IMG/VR virus record: IMGVR_UViG_3300020188_000039
Location: 1-29,652 of that record
DNA: 29,652 bases
Strand: one strand, 5' to 3'
Source of the DNA: a virus
Shown: piece by piece, positions 15,618-23,458 of the stretch
Layout: each line of letters begins with the position of its first letter
How positions within the stretch are numbered: the first letter of the stretch is position 1
Position numbers and translations under genes: made by a program
Notes under the pieces: generated by a model
Databases searched by the model: none
What the model was told of the DNA's origin: nothing
Seen by the model: only the letters and a program-made list of their open reading frames with translations

Positions 15618-17323
15618 TGATTCACTTTAAGCGAGTACGCTGGCAGAACTTCCTGTCCACTGGCAATCAGTGGACTCAGATCGATATGAATCGTTCGCAG
15701 AATACATTAATTCTAGGCGAGAATGGCGCAGGCAAGTCTACGTTACTTGACGCTGTTCTCTTCTCGTTATATGGTCGACCATATAGAAACATCAACAAGC
15801 CATTACTTGTCAATAGCATAACAGGCAAAAACTGTCTCGTTGAGATAGAATTCCAGATCAAAGAGAAAAACTATAAAGTCATTCGCGGCATCAAGCCTGC
15901 TGTTTTTGAAATCTATTGCAATGATGTTCTGGTCGATCAAAATGCTTCAGTTAAAGAATATCAAGAGCATCTAGAGAAAAATATTCTCAAACTCAATCAT
16001 AAATCATTCACTCAAATTGTCGTGATTGGCTCTGCTAATTTCACACCGTTTATGCAACTCAAAGCGCAAGAGAGAAGAGATGTCATCGAAGATTTGCTTG
16101 ATATCAAAATCTTTTCGATCATGCATGGCATACTTAAACAGAAAATTACTGATAATAAAAATGAAATCATAGAAGCAAAACATAGCATTGATTTACTTGA
16201 GCAGAAGGTCGAGATGACCAAGAAGCATATGAATCAGATTCGCTCGTTGAAGTGCAGTGATAGAGAAGCAAAAGCAAACAAGATTCAGCAACTCAATATA
16301 AAAATTAAAGAGAGTCAAGCAAACATAGAACACTACATGAATGAAAATAGAATGCTTGAGGCGTTCATTGAAGATCATGATAGAATGAAAACGAAACTGA
16401 AAAAGTTACGTGAGCTAGAATATCGTGTGAGTAGTAAGATAGAAACGATTTCAAAAGAGATTGATTTCTTCGAAAACAATGATGAGTGTCCTACGTGCCA
16501 GCAAGACCTCGACTCTTTATTTGTCGAGAAACGTGTCGAGAAACAAAAATATAAGATGCAGGAACTCGAAGATGGTATTAGAGCATTCGCCGACGAATAT
16601 CAAGATATCAATGAGCGTCTTGAAGAGATAGCTGGAATACAAAACAAGATAAACAAACTGAATCAAAAGATAATGGAAGAAAATTCTAATATCAAGATTT
16701 CAACTAATGCGATCAAACAGTTCCAGACTGAGATAACCGAAGAAGATGTGACTGATGATAATTCGCTTGAAGAACTAAAGAGTTTGGAAGAACAGATCAA
16801 GCAGACACAAGCGATACATGAGAAAGCGTTACTGTTGAAAGAGGAATATGATGTCGCTGTATCTATGCTAAAAGATTCAGGAATTAAAGCAAAAATCATA
16901 AAACAGTATATTCCTATTATAAATAAGCTAGTGAATAAGTATCTCGCAACTATGGAATTCTTTGTTCAGTTTGAACTTGATGAGAATTTCAACGAGAAAA
17001 TTAAGTCACGATTTAGAGATGAATTTACATATGAGTCCTTCTCAGAAGGTGAAAAGATGCGGATTGATTTGTCATTGCTATTCACATGGAGAGCAGTCGC
17101 TAAGTTACGCAACTCAATCTCCACCAATCTTTTGATCATGGACGAAGTGTTCGATAGTTCTCTCGATAACACTGGAACAGAAGAGTTCCTTAAGATCATC
17201 ACGCAGTTGGCTGGCGATACGAATGTATTTGTAATCAGTCACAAAGGTGATCAGTTGTTTGATAAGTTTCACAGCGTGATCAAGTTTGAAAAGATTAAAA
17301 ACTTTTCTAGAATAGCAACATAG
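15617..17323 (+). CDS. 46: Recombination nuclease subunit gp46 (Rad50/SbcC-like ATPase)
   Basis: 568 aa (T4 gp46 is 560 aa). An ABC-type SMC-like ATPase with Walker A GENGAGKST near residue 35, a long coiled coil broken at its middle by the zinc-hook CPTC (in NDECPTCQQDL, about residue 292), the ABC signature FSEGEKMRIDLS and Walker B LLIMDEVFDSSLD. It dimerises through the zinc hook and works with gp47. The coil is short compared with cellular Rad50, as usual for phages. Confidence 0.96.
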   Translation: MIHFKRVRWQNFLSTGNQWTQIDMNRSQNTLILGENGAGKSTLLDAVLFSLYGRPYRNINKPLLVNSITGKNCLVEIEFQIKEKNYKVIRGIKPAVFEIYCNDVLVDQNASVKEYQEHLEKNILKLNHKSFTQIVVIGSANFTPFMQLKAQERRDVIEDLLDIKIFSIMHGILKQKITDNKNEIIEAKHSIDLLEQKVEMTKKHMNQIRSLKCSDREAKANKIQQLNIKIKESQANIEHYMNENRMLEAFIEDHDRMKTKLKKLRELEYRVSSKIETISKEIDFFENNDECPTCQQDLDSLFVEKRVEKQKYKMQELEDGIRAFADEYQDINERLEEIAGIQNKINKLNQKIMEENSNIKISTNAIKQFQTEITEEDVTDDNSLEELKSLEEQIKQTQAIHEKALLLKEEYDVAVSMLKDSGIKAKIIKQYIPIINKLVNKYLATMEFFVQFELDENFNEKIKSRFRDEFTYESFSEGEKMRIDLSLLFTWRAVAKLRNSISTNLLIMDEVFDSSLDNTGTEEFLKIITQLAGDTNVFVISHKGDQLFDKFHSVIKFEKIKNFSRIAT

Positions 17324-17332
17324 GAGAATATT

Positions 17333-17608
17333 ATGCCTTATAAAATTTATACGAGAATATCTAAAGACGCTAGTATTTGGTCACCAGTGATTGATACTGA
17401 TGCATCATGGAAAAAAGCAAATGTTATTGACAAAATTTTTATGTCAGAAGCAGAATGTAGAGAGTTTATTGATAGAGTCGTCAGCGGCGGCGAAGAGGCT
17501 TATCAATATGTAGATTCCGAACTTCATAAAATTGTAGAAATTGATGGAACTGAGCCTAGTTATAAAGAGCAAGTAGAGCAAGTTCTCAGGGAAAATAATG
17601 TTATTTAA
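17333..17608 (+). CDS. Small protein, function unknown
   Basis: 91 aa, acidic, with a predicted mixed alpha/beta fold (a YKIYTRISKD strand, a WKKANVIDKIFMSEAECREFIDRVV helix, then QYVDSELHKIVEIDG strands). It has no membrane segment and no recognisable catalytic motif. AGGAG at 17322-17326 precedes ATG 17333. Its last codons overlap the first of the JmjC-like gene by 11 bp, so the two are probably co-translated. I do not recognise a family. Confidence 0.6.
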   Translation: MPYKIYTRISKDASIWSPVIDTDASWKKANVIDKIFMSEAECREFIDRVVSGGEEAYQYVDSELHKIVEIDGTEPSYKEQVEQVLRENNVI

Positions 17609-18377
17609 AGACCTTATTGATCCTATTTCAGAAGAAGAGTTTGTCAGTGAATACAAAGGCAAGAAGCCATTCGTCTCACGTGGCAACAAAGTAAGAAAGA
17701 AATTCTTCTCTGATATTATATCATGGAAAAAGTTCAGTGAGTACATTAGCAATGATAGGGCTGTATCTGGCTTACAGGCGATTGTTCCTGCTGAACCAAT
17801 GCCATTGAAACTCTGCATGGAAAAGCCAGGACCTAACTACCTGAAACCAGAGGGTTCTAAGTTCTGGCGTAGAGAAGACTATTGGTTTGATGCAAAGAGA
17901 TTGCAGACATTATGGTATAATAATGACACATCGATAATTTTGACAAAAGCTGGAAAATTGACACCTAACATCAATTCTATCTGTGGCGGATTTGAGAAAG
18001 GCTATGAGTCAATAGTAAAAGCTGGCTGTGCGGCTGATGCACATTTTTATTGTTCACAGAATAAAGGTGCGCATTCATTCGAGTGTCATGCCGACGGTTT
18101 GGATAACTTCATAATTCACAGTATTGGAAAAGTTCATTGGAAAGTTTATCCAATTTTTACCAATGGCAAAAAGAACATAATGACTGAAGAAGAAGAATCG
18201 AAGCATGAGCCTTTCATTGATGAGGTATTATCTGAAGGTGACGTTCTCTATTTGCCTAAAGGAATATTTCACAGGGCGCATTCGATTGGGCCTAGAATCT
18301 CAATCTCAGTACAAGTCGCTGAAAATCAGGGCGCTATCGACAGGAACTGGTATGACTTCACTCCAAAATTTGCTTGA
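17598..18377 (+). CDS. JmjC/cupin-4-type 2-oxoglutarate oxygenase
   Basis: 259 aa. The N-terminus (FVSEYKGKKPFVSRG) matches the entry strand of the ROX/cupin_4 group. The iron site is visible as H164-A-D166 in FECHADGLDNFIIHSIGKVHW, with the distal histidine H225 in LYLPKGIFHRAHSIG. The K-V-H-W-K-V-Y-P strand after the HxD motif is typical of JmjC-like enzymes, which hydroxylate protein side chains such as ribosomal His or Arg in bacteria. The target in the phage is unknown; candidates are a ribosomal or virion protein or a modified base. Its TGA forms part of the -35 box of the next promoter. Confidence 0.82.
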   Translation: MLFKDLIDPISEEEFVSEYKGKKPFVSRGNKVRKKFFSDIISWKKFSEYISNDRAVSGLQAIVPAEPMPLKLCMEKPGPNYLKPEGSKFWRREDYWFDAKRLQTLWYNNDTSIILTKAGKLTPNINSICGGFEKGYESIVKAGCAADAHFYCSQNKGAHSFECHADGLDNFIIHSIGKVHWKVYPIFTNGKKNIMTEEEESKHEPFIDEVLSEGDVLYLPKGIFHRAHSIGPRISISVQVAENQGAIDRNWYDFTPKFA

Positions 18378-18402
18378 CAACCATGACAACATCTGTTATA
18401 GT
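18374..18402 (+). promoter_or_regulatory. Sigma70-type promoter overlapping the JmjC-like gene stop
   Basis: TTGACA (18374-18379), a 17-bp spacer and TATAGT (18397-18402). The stop codon TGA at 18375-18377 lies inside the -35 hexamer. It heads the glycosyltransferase-gp45-gp44 block. Confidence 0.8.
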
Positions 18403-18425
18403 ATTGAAAACTTAGAGGAAACACT

Positions 18426-19394
18426 ATGGAATTAACAATTAAAATGGAAGAATTGAGACAGTGTAAACTGTTTCTCGCTGTTCCGATGTATGGCGGTCAG
18501 TGTGCTGGTATGTTCACGAAGTCTATTGCTGATCTAACTGGTCTCTTGGCTAAGTACCAAGTTCCTCTTCAGTTCTATTTCTTGTTCAATGAATCATTAA
18601 TTACGAGAGCAAGAAATTACTGTGTAGACGAATTCATGCGCTCGGACTGTACTCACTTGATGTTTATTGATGCTGACATTGGTTTCAAAGCTGAAGATGT
18701 TGTTGCGATGTTAGGTATGTCTTGTCAGAATCCAGACTATCACGTTCTCTGTGGTCCTTATCCTAAGAAGACTATCTCATGGGAAAAGATCAAGCGAGCA
18801 GTCGATAAGGGTGTTGCTGACGAAGATCCTAATGTACTTGAGAACTTCGTAGGCGACTATGTATTTAATCCTTTACGCACTGATAAAGATGGCGCGATTA
18901 AGATCGGCGAGCCATGTCAGGTACTCGAAGGCGGCACTGGTTTCATGATGATTCAGAAAGAAGTGTTTCACAAATACGATGAAGCATATCCTCAGTTCAA
19001 GTATCGCCCAGATCATGTTCGAACGGCTAACTTCGATGGCAGTCGTGAGATCATGGCATATTTTGATGCGCTGATTGATGACAAGTCACAGAATCTTATG
19101 AATGAAATCAATGCGTTCTATGATCAGAATCCTGATGCATCACGAGATGATGTGGTAGAATTTTTGTCAGATAAAACTACAGGAATTCATACAAAAGAAT
19201 ATTCAAATAGGTACTTGTCAGAAGACTATATGTTCTGCTATAATGTACAGAGAATGGGTATGAAAGTTTGGTTATGTCCTTGGATGGAACTGAAGCACGT
19301 AGGCAGTTATATCTTTGGTGGATCATTAGCGCATTTAGCATCTGTTGGAGCCGCGGCCACCGCAGACGCTAAAGAACTTGGTAAAAAGAAATAG
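18426..19394 (+). CDS. GT-A fold glycosyltransferase
   Basis: 322 aa. An opening LFLAVPMYGG strand leads to TRARNYCVDEFMRSDCTHLMFIDADIGF, with the D82-A-D84 metal-binding DxD. Further on come the GGTGFMMIQKEVF acceptor-side segment, SEDYMFCYNVQRMG (a catalytic-base-like Glu-Asp) and LKHVGSY. This fits an inverting GT2-like enzyme without membrane helices. The C-terminus ends in a short Ala-rich and Lys tail. AGAGGA precedes ATG 18426. It is the first gene of the clamp/clamp-loader transcription unit, so it is expressed early. The substrate could be DNA, a virion protein or a host glycan. The N-terminal motif is shared with the proteins at 24605 and 28508. Confidence 0.85.
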   Translation: MELTIKMEELRQCKLFLAVPMYGGQCAGMFTKSIADLTGLLAKYQVPLQFYFLFNESLITRARNYCVDEFMRSDCTHLMFIDADIGFKAEDVVAMLGMSCQNPDYHVLCGPYPKKTISWEKIKRAVDKGVADEDPNVLENFVGDYVFNPLRTDKDGAIKIGEPCQVLEGGTGFMMIQKEVFHKYDEAYPQFKYRPDHVRTANFDGSREIMAYFDALIDDKSQNLMNEINAFYDQNPDASRDDVVEFLSDKTTGIHTKEYSNRYLSEDYMFCYNVQRMGMKVWLCPWMELKHVGSYIFGGSLAHLASVGAAATADAKELGKKK

Positions 19395-19406
19395 GAGAAG
19401 TATATA

Positions 19407-20078
19407 ATGAATCTCAATGATCGTTCAATTGAAGTGTTACAGAATTTTTCTCAAATCAATCCTTCGATTGTTTTTAATGAGGGTGATGTTCTTAGGACAA
19501 TCTCGCCAACGAAAACAGTCATTGCGAAAGCGAGACTAAATCACGAGGTAGAGACACAGTTTGCAATCTATGATCTGTCTAGATTTCTTGGCATTCTCTC
19601 AACGTTCCGTGGCTTTGCAGATCCAACGTTTGAGATTGAAGAGAAGAAACTCAAGATTTTTGCTGACGGACGAGTGGTTACATTTACGTGTGCGCCGACT
19701 GATCTAGTTGTGTCACCGCCGCAAAAAGATCCAGCTTTCGATGGATCAGTGGTGTCGATGAAGATTACCGAATCAAATCTGGAAGAAGTGCGCCGAGCAA
19801 TTGGTATCATGGACTTTCCTGAGTTGACAATTGTTGGTGAAGATGGTAAGATTATTCTTCGAGGCACTGACACTAAAAATACAACATCTGATAAATATGA
19901 TGTTGTAGTCGGTGAGACTGATCAAGAGTTCTGTGCTGTGTTCAAAATTGATAACTTGAAGTTGATCAGCCAAGACTATGATGTATCAATCTACTCGAAG
20001 GGTGGTGCTGGTATCTCACACTTCAAGGGTTCTGACGTAGAATACTGGGTAGCAATCGAAAAGAATTCTACGTTGTAA
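19407..20078 (+). CDS. 45: Sliding clamp gp45
   Basis: 223 aa (T4 gp45 is 228 aa). A trimeric PCNA-like clamp tethers the DNA polymerase and, in T4, also activates late transcription with gp33 and gp55. Family stretches visible are the N-terminal L-N-D-R-S-I-E-V-L-Q-N-F-S-Q-I-N-P-S-I, the acidic-strand EIEEKKLKIFADGRVVTF and DFPELTIVGEDGKI. GGAG precedes ATG 19407. The gene order 45-44-62-regA is the T4 replication cassette. Confidence 0.94.
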   Translation: MNLNDRSIEVLQNFSQINPSIVFNEGDVLRTISPTKTVIAKARLNHEVETQFAIYDLSRFLGILSTFRGFADPTFEIEEKKLKIFADGRVVTFTCAPTDLVVSPPQKDPAFDGSVVSMKITESNLEEVRRAIGIMDFPELTIVGEDGKIILRGTDTKNTTSDKYDVVVGETDQEFCAVFKIDNLKLISQDYDVSIYSKGGAGISHFKGSDVEYWVAIEKNSTL

Positions 20079-20090
20079 TGGTTATATGGG

Positions 20091-20149
20091 AAGCACTTGG
20101 GAGAGTGTTTGTCATGAGAGCGAAGGGCGTCATCGGGGCTACTCATGAA
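20091..20149 (+). promoter_or_regulatory. Structured leader between gp45 and gp44
   Basis: Two hairpins can form in the 96-base gap. The first pairs AAGCACT (20091-20097) with AGTGTTT (20104-20110) around a 6-base loop. The second pairs TCATGAGAGC (20112-20121) with GCTCTCATGA-type sequence at 20138-20149 with one bulged A and a 16-base loop. No T-run follows, so this is not a typical terminator. It ends 25 bases before ATG 20175 and may tune clamp versus clamp-loader expression, since the proteins are needed in different amounts. Confidence 0.5.
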
Positions 20150-20174
20150 TTTAATACATTATGGAGATTATGTT

Positions 20175-21113
20175 ATGCGCGAAGAATTCCTGTGGGTAGA
20201 AAAGTATCGTCCTGCCAAAGTAAAGGACACTATTCTACCGCCTGAGCTTAAAGCTACCTTCCAACAATTCGTAGATCAAGAAAATATCCCTAATATGATT
20301 TTATCTGGCACTGCTGGTGTCGGTAAGACTACGATTGCCAAAGCAATGCTCGAAGAACTCAACTGCGATTATATCGTGGTGAACGGTTCTCTTGATAGAA
20401 ACATTGACACACTTAGAAATCAAATCATGACTTTTGCATCGTCCATGTCGCTCATGGGTGGTCGCAAGTATGTCATTCTAGATGAGGCAGATTATCTGAA
20501 CCCTCAGTCAACACAGCCCGCACTGAGAAACTTCATGGAAGAATTCTCTAGCAACTGTGGATTCATTCTGACTTGTAACTTTAAGAATCGAATCATTGAG
20601 CCACTACACTCACGATGTTCTGTGATTGAATTCAAGCTGTCTGGTGAAGATAAGGTCAAGTGTGCGGCACAGATGTTTAAACGTACCTGCAACATACTTG
20701 ACCAAGAAAACATTGAGTATGACAAGCAAGTCATTGTTGAAATCATCAACAAACATTTTCCAGACAATCGCCGTATTCTCAATGAACTGCAACGATACTC
20801 TGCTAGTGGTAAGATTGACACTGGCATCCTAGCAAATTTCCAAGACATTTCAATCAATGAACTTGTGAAGAGTCTGAAACAGAAAGATTTCACTGCTATA
20901 CGAAAGTGGATCGCGATGAACACTGATACAGATGCAGTATCACTTTTTCGTCAGATATATAATAAGTGTTCAGAATTTTTACAGCCAGCGAGCATACCTC
21001 AACTCGTATTGATTCTTGCTGACTATCAATACAAGTCTGCGTTTGTCGCTGACCAAGAAATCAACACTACTGCCTGTCTGACCGAGGTCATGGCGAACTG
21101 TGAATTTAAGTGA
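20175..21113 (+). CDS. 44: Clamp loader large subunit gp44 (AAA+ ATPase)
   Basis: 312 aa from ATG 20175, which has GGAG at 20163-20166; an upstream in-frame ATG at 20145 lacks a good site. T4 gp44 is 319 aa. AAA+ motifs in order: LWVEKYRPAKVKD (box II), Walker A SGTAGVGKTT (44-53), Walker B with DEAD (VILDEADYLN) and the SRC arginine-finger motif in LHSRCSVIEF. Four gp44 and one gp62 open and load gp45 onto primed DNA. Confidence 0.95.
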   Translation: MREEFLWVEKYRPAKVKDTILPPELKATFQQFVDQENIPNMILSGTAGVGKTTIAKAMLEELNCDYIVVNGSLDRNIDTLRNQIMTFASSMSLMGGRKYVILDEADYLNPQSTQPALRNFMEEFSSNCGFILTCNFKNRIIEPLHSRCSVIEFKLSGEDKVKCAAQMFKRTCNILDQENIEYDKQVIVEIINKHFPDNRRILNELQRYSASGKIDTGILANFQDISINELVKSLKQKDFTAIRKWIAMNTDTDAVSLFRQIYNKCSEFLQPASIPQLVLILADYQYKSAFVADQEINTTACLTEVMANCEFK

Positions 21114-21123
21114 GGAGAATATC

Positions 21124-21336
21124 ATGGATATTAAAATTCTAGAAAATCTAATCGACAAATACAATGCAGAGATGCAAGCGGCGAGTTTGAACATTGATGT
21201 ATATGGCAAATCTGCTGTAGGTATCGGTGAACATCCAGATATCGTTGAAGCTGTAGAGTCACAGGTCAAGCGATATAGTGAAGCAAAAGAAATGCACGAT
21301 GCCGCATATGATCTCTTAGTTTCTAGAACTCAATGA
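21124..21336 (+). CDS. Small protein, function unknown
   Basis: 70 aa from ATG 21124, which has a strong GAGGAG 7-12 bases before it; an upstream GTG at 21100 overlaps gp44 and is unlikely. Two helices are predicted (DIKILENLIDKYNAEMQAASLN and IVEAVESQVKRYSEAKEMHDAAYDLL) around a short Gly-rich turn, with no catalytic motif or membrane segment. Its stop overlaps the following ATG (ATGA), implying coupling to the FkbM-type gene. I do not recognise a family. Confidence 0.6.
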   Translation: MDIKILENLIDKYNAEMQAASLNIDVYGKSAVGIGEHPDIVEAVESQVKRYSEAKEMHDAAYDLLVSRTQ

Positions 21337-22010
21337 AAGGCTATTCAGAGCTTCTACACATCATTAAAGAGCAAGTCGATGATGTAGAACAGTGGCTATG
21401 GATTGCAGAAGACTGGGAAGGCTATCGTTGGCCTAAAGAAGACTGGCAGAATGCAATCAAAGGCTTGATACAAAAGCATGTCAAAAAGTTTGGTGTTGTG
21501 GTACAAGCAGGTGGACTGCAAGGAATGTATCCACGATTGCTGAGTGACATGTTTGAGCGTGTCTATACATTCGAGCCTGATCCTATGAGTTTTCACTGTC
21601 TCGTTAACAACTGTCAGAAAGACAACATCGTCAAGTTGCAAGCGGCTGTCGGTGAAACGTTTGGTCTGATTGATGTCAATCGATTCTGCTCGCATAACGT
21701 AGGCATGAATAACGTAGTCGCTGGTAATAAGTATCCTATGCTCACGATTGATTCTCTATGTCTAGATGACTGTAGTTTCATGCAGTTGGATGTAGAAGGC
21801 TTTGAACTCGCCGCACTCCGTGGTGCAAAGAATACAATCGAGAAATACAAGCCAGTGATATGTCTTGAGACTAGAATTGGCACAGAGAAGCCAGTTGATG
21901 ACTACATGAAGTCGATAGGCTACTATGAGATGGACAAATATCACCATGACTCTTTCTATGTCTTTGGTGGTTCACTTAGCACTGAGAGCGTTAATTATCT
22001 AACCATGTGA
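21333..22010 (+). CDS. FkbM-family SAM-dependent methyltransferase
   Basis: 225 aa. The family pattern is present: VVVQAGGLQGMYPRLLSDMF at the SAM site (motif I), FEPDPMSFHCLVNNC (motif II), KLQAAVGE, and the hallmark QLDVEGFELAALRGAKNTI with PVICLETR. FkbM-type enzymes O-methylate sugars or small molecules, and relatives occur in phage glycan or DNA-modification loci. The N-terminal 45 residues (Trp-rich, EQWLWIAEDWEGYRWPKEDW) are an extension I do not recognise. It is inserted between clamp-loader genes 44 and 62, unlike T4. Confidence 0.85.
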   Translation: MKGYSELLHIIKEQVDDVEQWLWIAEDWEGYRWPKEDWQNAIKGLIQKHVKKFGVVVQAGGLQGMYPRLLSDMFERVYTFEPDPMSFHCLVNNCQKDNIVKLQAAVGETFGLIDVNRFCSHNVGMNNVVAGNKYPMLTIDSLCLDDCSFMQLDVEGFELAALRGAKNTIEKYKPVICLETRIGTEKPVDDYMKSIGYYEMDKYHHDSFYVFGGSLSTESVNYLTM

Positions 22011-22020
22011 GATTTATATT

Positions 22021-22536
22021 ATGAAACAAAAAGATATGGAAATACAAATGCTAGGCAAGACTGGTGAAGCGATTATTCGTAATCTGCTAGTCGAAGCTGG
22101 CTTTACGGTGAAAGATTCTTTTGATCAGTTTGACAGCGAGAAAGATTTTCTAGCAACAAAAGATGATACGACATATACGGTCGAAGTCAAAACAGAACAG
22201 CCGTATGTCTTAAAAGATATGATATCATTCGGCGAGAGACAACTCAAGAAGTGCATGAATGTTGACTATCTGTTTTTCGTTCTTGCGCCACCAGTGATGC
22301 GGCCAGATTATAAACATGCAGGCAAGATTCTTTTCGCAAGACCACTCAAAGAAGCGCCAGTCTTTGAACGATACACAACTAAAGATGGCAAGAAGAAAGT
22401 TGGTTTCAGAATAGAGCAAGCCGCGCTAAAGCATGTCGCTGATCTCTCAAGAGAAGAGATTGCGGCATTGACGCGACACACTGTGTCAAACTACAAGCGA
22501 GGATATGGCAATGGAATGCGAAGTACCACAATGTAG
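22021..22536 (+). CDS. PD-(D/E)XK-like nuclease fold protein
   Basis: 171 aa. The N-terminal 60 residues fit the PD-(D/E)XK core: a helix with Glu (GKTGEAIIRNLLVEAGF, E16), then D42 in SEKDFLATKDDT and E55-V-K57 in YTVEVKTEQP, giving an E...D-x12-E-x-K arrangement. This fold is used by restriction-type endonucleases, resolvases and repair nucleases. The later residues are basic and end in a Lys/Arg-rich tail (HTVSNYKRGYGNGMR) suited to DNA contact. It lies in the cassette between genes 44 and 62, so a replication- or repair-linked nuclease is plausible. The Cys-rich mini-gene overlaps its 3' end. Confidence 0.6.
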   Translation: MKQKDMEIQMLGKTGEAIIRNLLVEAGFTVKDSFDQFDSEKDFLATKDDTTYTVEVKTEQPYVLKDMISFGERQLKKCMNVDYLFFVLAPPVMRPDYKHAGKILFARPLKEAPVFERYTTKDGKKKVGFRIEQAALKHVADLSREEIAALTRHTVSNYKRGYGNGMRSTTM

Positions 22537-22684
22537 AAACGAGGTTAGTTCACAGCCGCATACCATACGCATAGACTGTGGCGATGAGTATATTGACTTT
22601 ACTGTGTGTGATGAATGTGCTAAACTAATGGAAGTGATTGAGGAACGTAGTAGAGAATTGAGGCCAGATAATGAATCCATTTGA
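22511..22684 (+). CDS. Cys-rich mini-protein, possible zinc ribbon
   Basis: 57 aa from ATG 22511, chosen because GAGGA (22499-22503) is 7 bases upstream; ATG 22505 is in frame but too close to that site. Cysteines occur as C3-x4-C8 (MECEVPQC), C23, and C33-x2-C36 (VCDEC), a layout compatible with one zinc site. It overlaps the nuclease-like gene by 26 bp upstream and gp62 by 14 bp downstream, in different frames. Such nesting argues for a real, coupled gene. No family is recognised. Confidence 0.55.
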   Translation: MECEVPQCRNEVSSQPHTIRIDCGDEYIDFTVCDECAKLMEVIEERSRELRPDNESI

Positions 22685-23054
22685 CTATCTTAACAGTATC
22701 AACAGCACAAAAAACAACATGATGCGCGACAGCGAAAATGATGAGATCGCTGAGAAAGAATATCCTGCCTTCCTAGTCAATCGCGGACTATCTTATTTTC
22801 AAGACACTATCTTTATGGCGAATGAGATGAATCGTTTCACTCATTTGGATAAAAAACTTCAATATGAGTTTTTGCTAAATATAATTAGACCACGTAAGAG
22901 ATTTTCGAAGTGGTTCAAAAAAGAGCAGAACGATGATATTGAGGCGATAAAAGAATACTATGGTTATAGTAATGCAAAAGCCCTTCAAACGTTACCTGTT
23001 CTTTCTGATGAGCAAATAACAATTATAAAAGAGAACCTACAGAAGGGTGGTTAA
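22671..23054 (+). CDS. 62: Clamp loader small subunit gp62
   Basis: 127 aa, shorter than T4 gp62 (187 aa) but the size usual for marine T4-like phages. Family-like segments are NPFDYLNSINSTKNNMM, EKEYPAFLVNRGLSYFQDT, ANEMNRFTHLDKKLQYEFLL and RKRFSKWFKKEQNDDIEAIK. It joins four gp44 subunits to make the clamp loader. Its position immediately before regA agrees with the T4 order 45-44-62-regA, although four genes are inserted between 44 and 62 here. Confidence 0.88.
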   Translation: MNPFDYLNSINSTKNNMMRDSENDEIAEKEYPAFLVNRGLSYFQDTIFMANEMNRFTHLDKKLQYEFLLNIIRPRKRFSKWFKKEQNDDIEAIKEYYGYSNAKALQTLPVLSDEQITIIKENLQKGG

Positions 23055-23056
23055 CC

Positions 23057-23458
23057 ATGGAAAACTTAATTGATACCTTTGTCGAGATCATTCTTGACAA
23101 GGAAGATGATTTCTTGAAAGTCCGAGAGACGCTGACGCGCATCGGCATTGCATCTCCTAAGGAGAGAAAACTTTATCAGTCGTGCCACATCCTTCATAAA
23201 CGTGGTAAGTACTATATCGTACACTTCAAAGAACTCTTTGCACTTGACGGCAAAAGCACCAACTTCGGCGATGAAGATCGCCATAGAAGAAACACTATTG
23301 CGCGGTTGCTTCAAGAGTGGAGTCTGGTGAAGCTAGTCACCGAGATCGATGACGAAGAGACCTGTCCAATGAGTCAGATCAAGATTATTTCCCACAAAGA
23401 AAAGAAAGACTGGGAACTTGTGACAAAATACAACATTGGAAACAAGAAAGCCTATTGA
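23057..23458 (+). CDS. regA: Translational repressor RegA
   Basis: 133 aa (T4 RegA is 122 aa). It binds ribosome-binding regions of early phage mRNAs, including its own and the clamp-loader messages in T4. Recognisable are the D-x-F-L-K-V-R-E-T-L-T-R-I-G-I-A stretch, ERKLYQSCHILHKRGKYYIVHFKELFALDGK and the DRHRRNTIARLLQEW segment. Instead of a clean Shine-Dalgarno it has AAGGGTGG, and the start lies on a perfect 10-bp palindrome TGGTTAACCA (23048-23057) that also holds the gp62 stop. Its own stop forms part of the next promoter's -35 hexamer. Confidence 0.95.
   Translation: MENLIDTFVEIILDKEDDFLKVRETLTRIGIASPKERKLYQSCHILHKRGKYYIVHFKELFALDGKSTNFGDEDRHRRNTIARLLQEWSLVKLVTEIDDEETCPMSQIKIISHKEKKDWELVTKYNIGNKKAY

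Noticed and set aside
20145-20174. Earlier ATG (20145) as the start of gp44
   Set aside because: It would add 10 residues that are not part of the conserved family start, lies at the base of the hairpin and has no ribosome site. ATG 20175 has GGAG at proper spacing.
20078-20245. 55-codon + strand frame from the ATG overlapping the gp45 stop
   Set aside because: The TAATG junction is attractive, but the frame runs into the conserved start of gp44 and gives a sequence without structure. No own Shine-Dalgarno is seen. I kept only the RNA structure in this gap as a feature.
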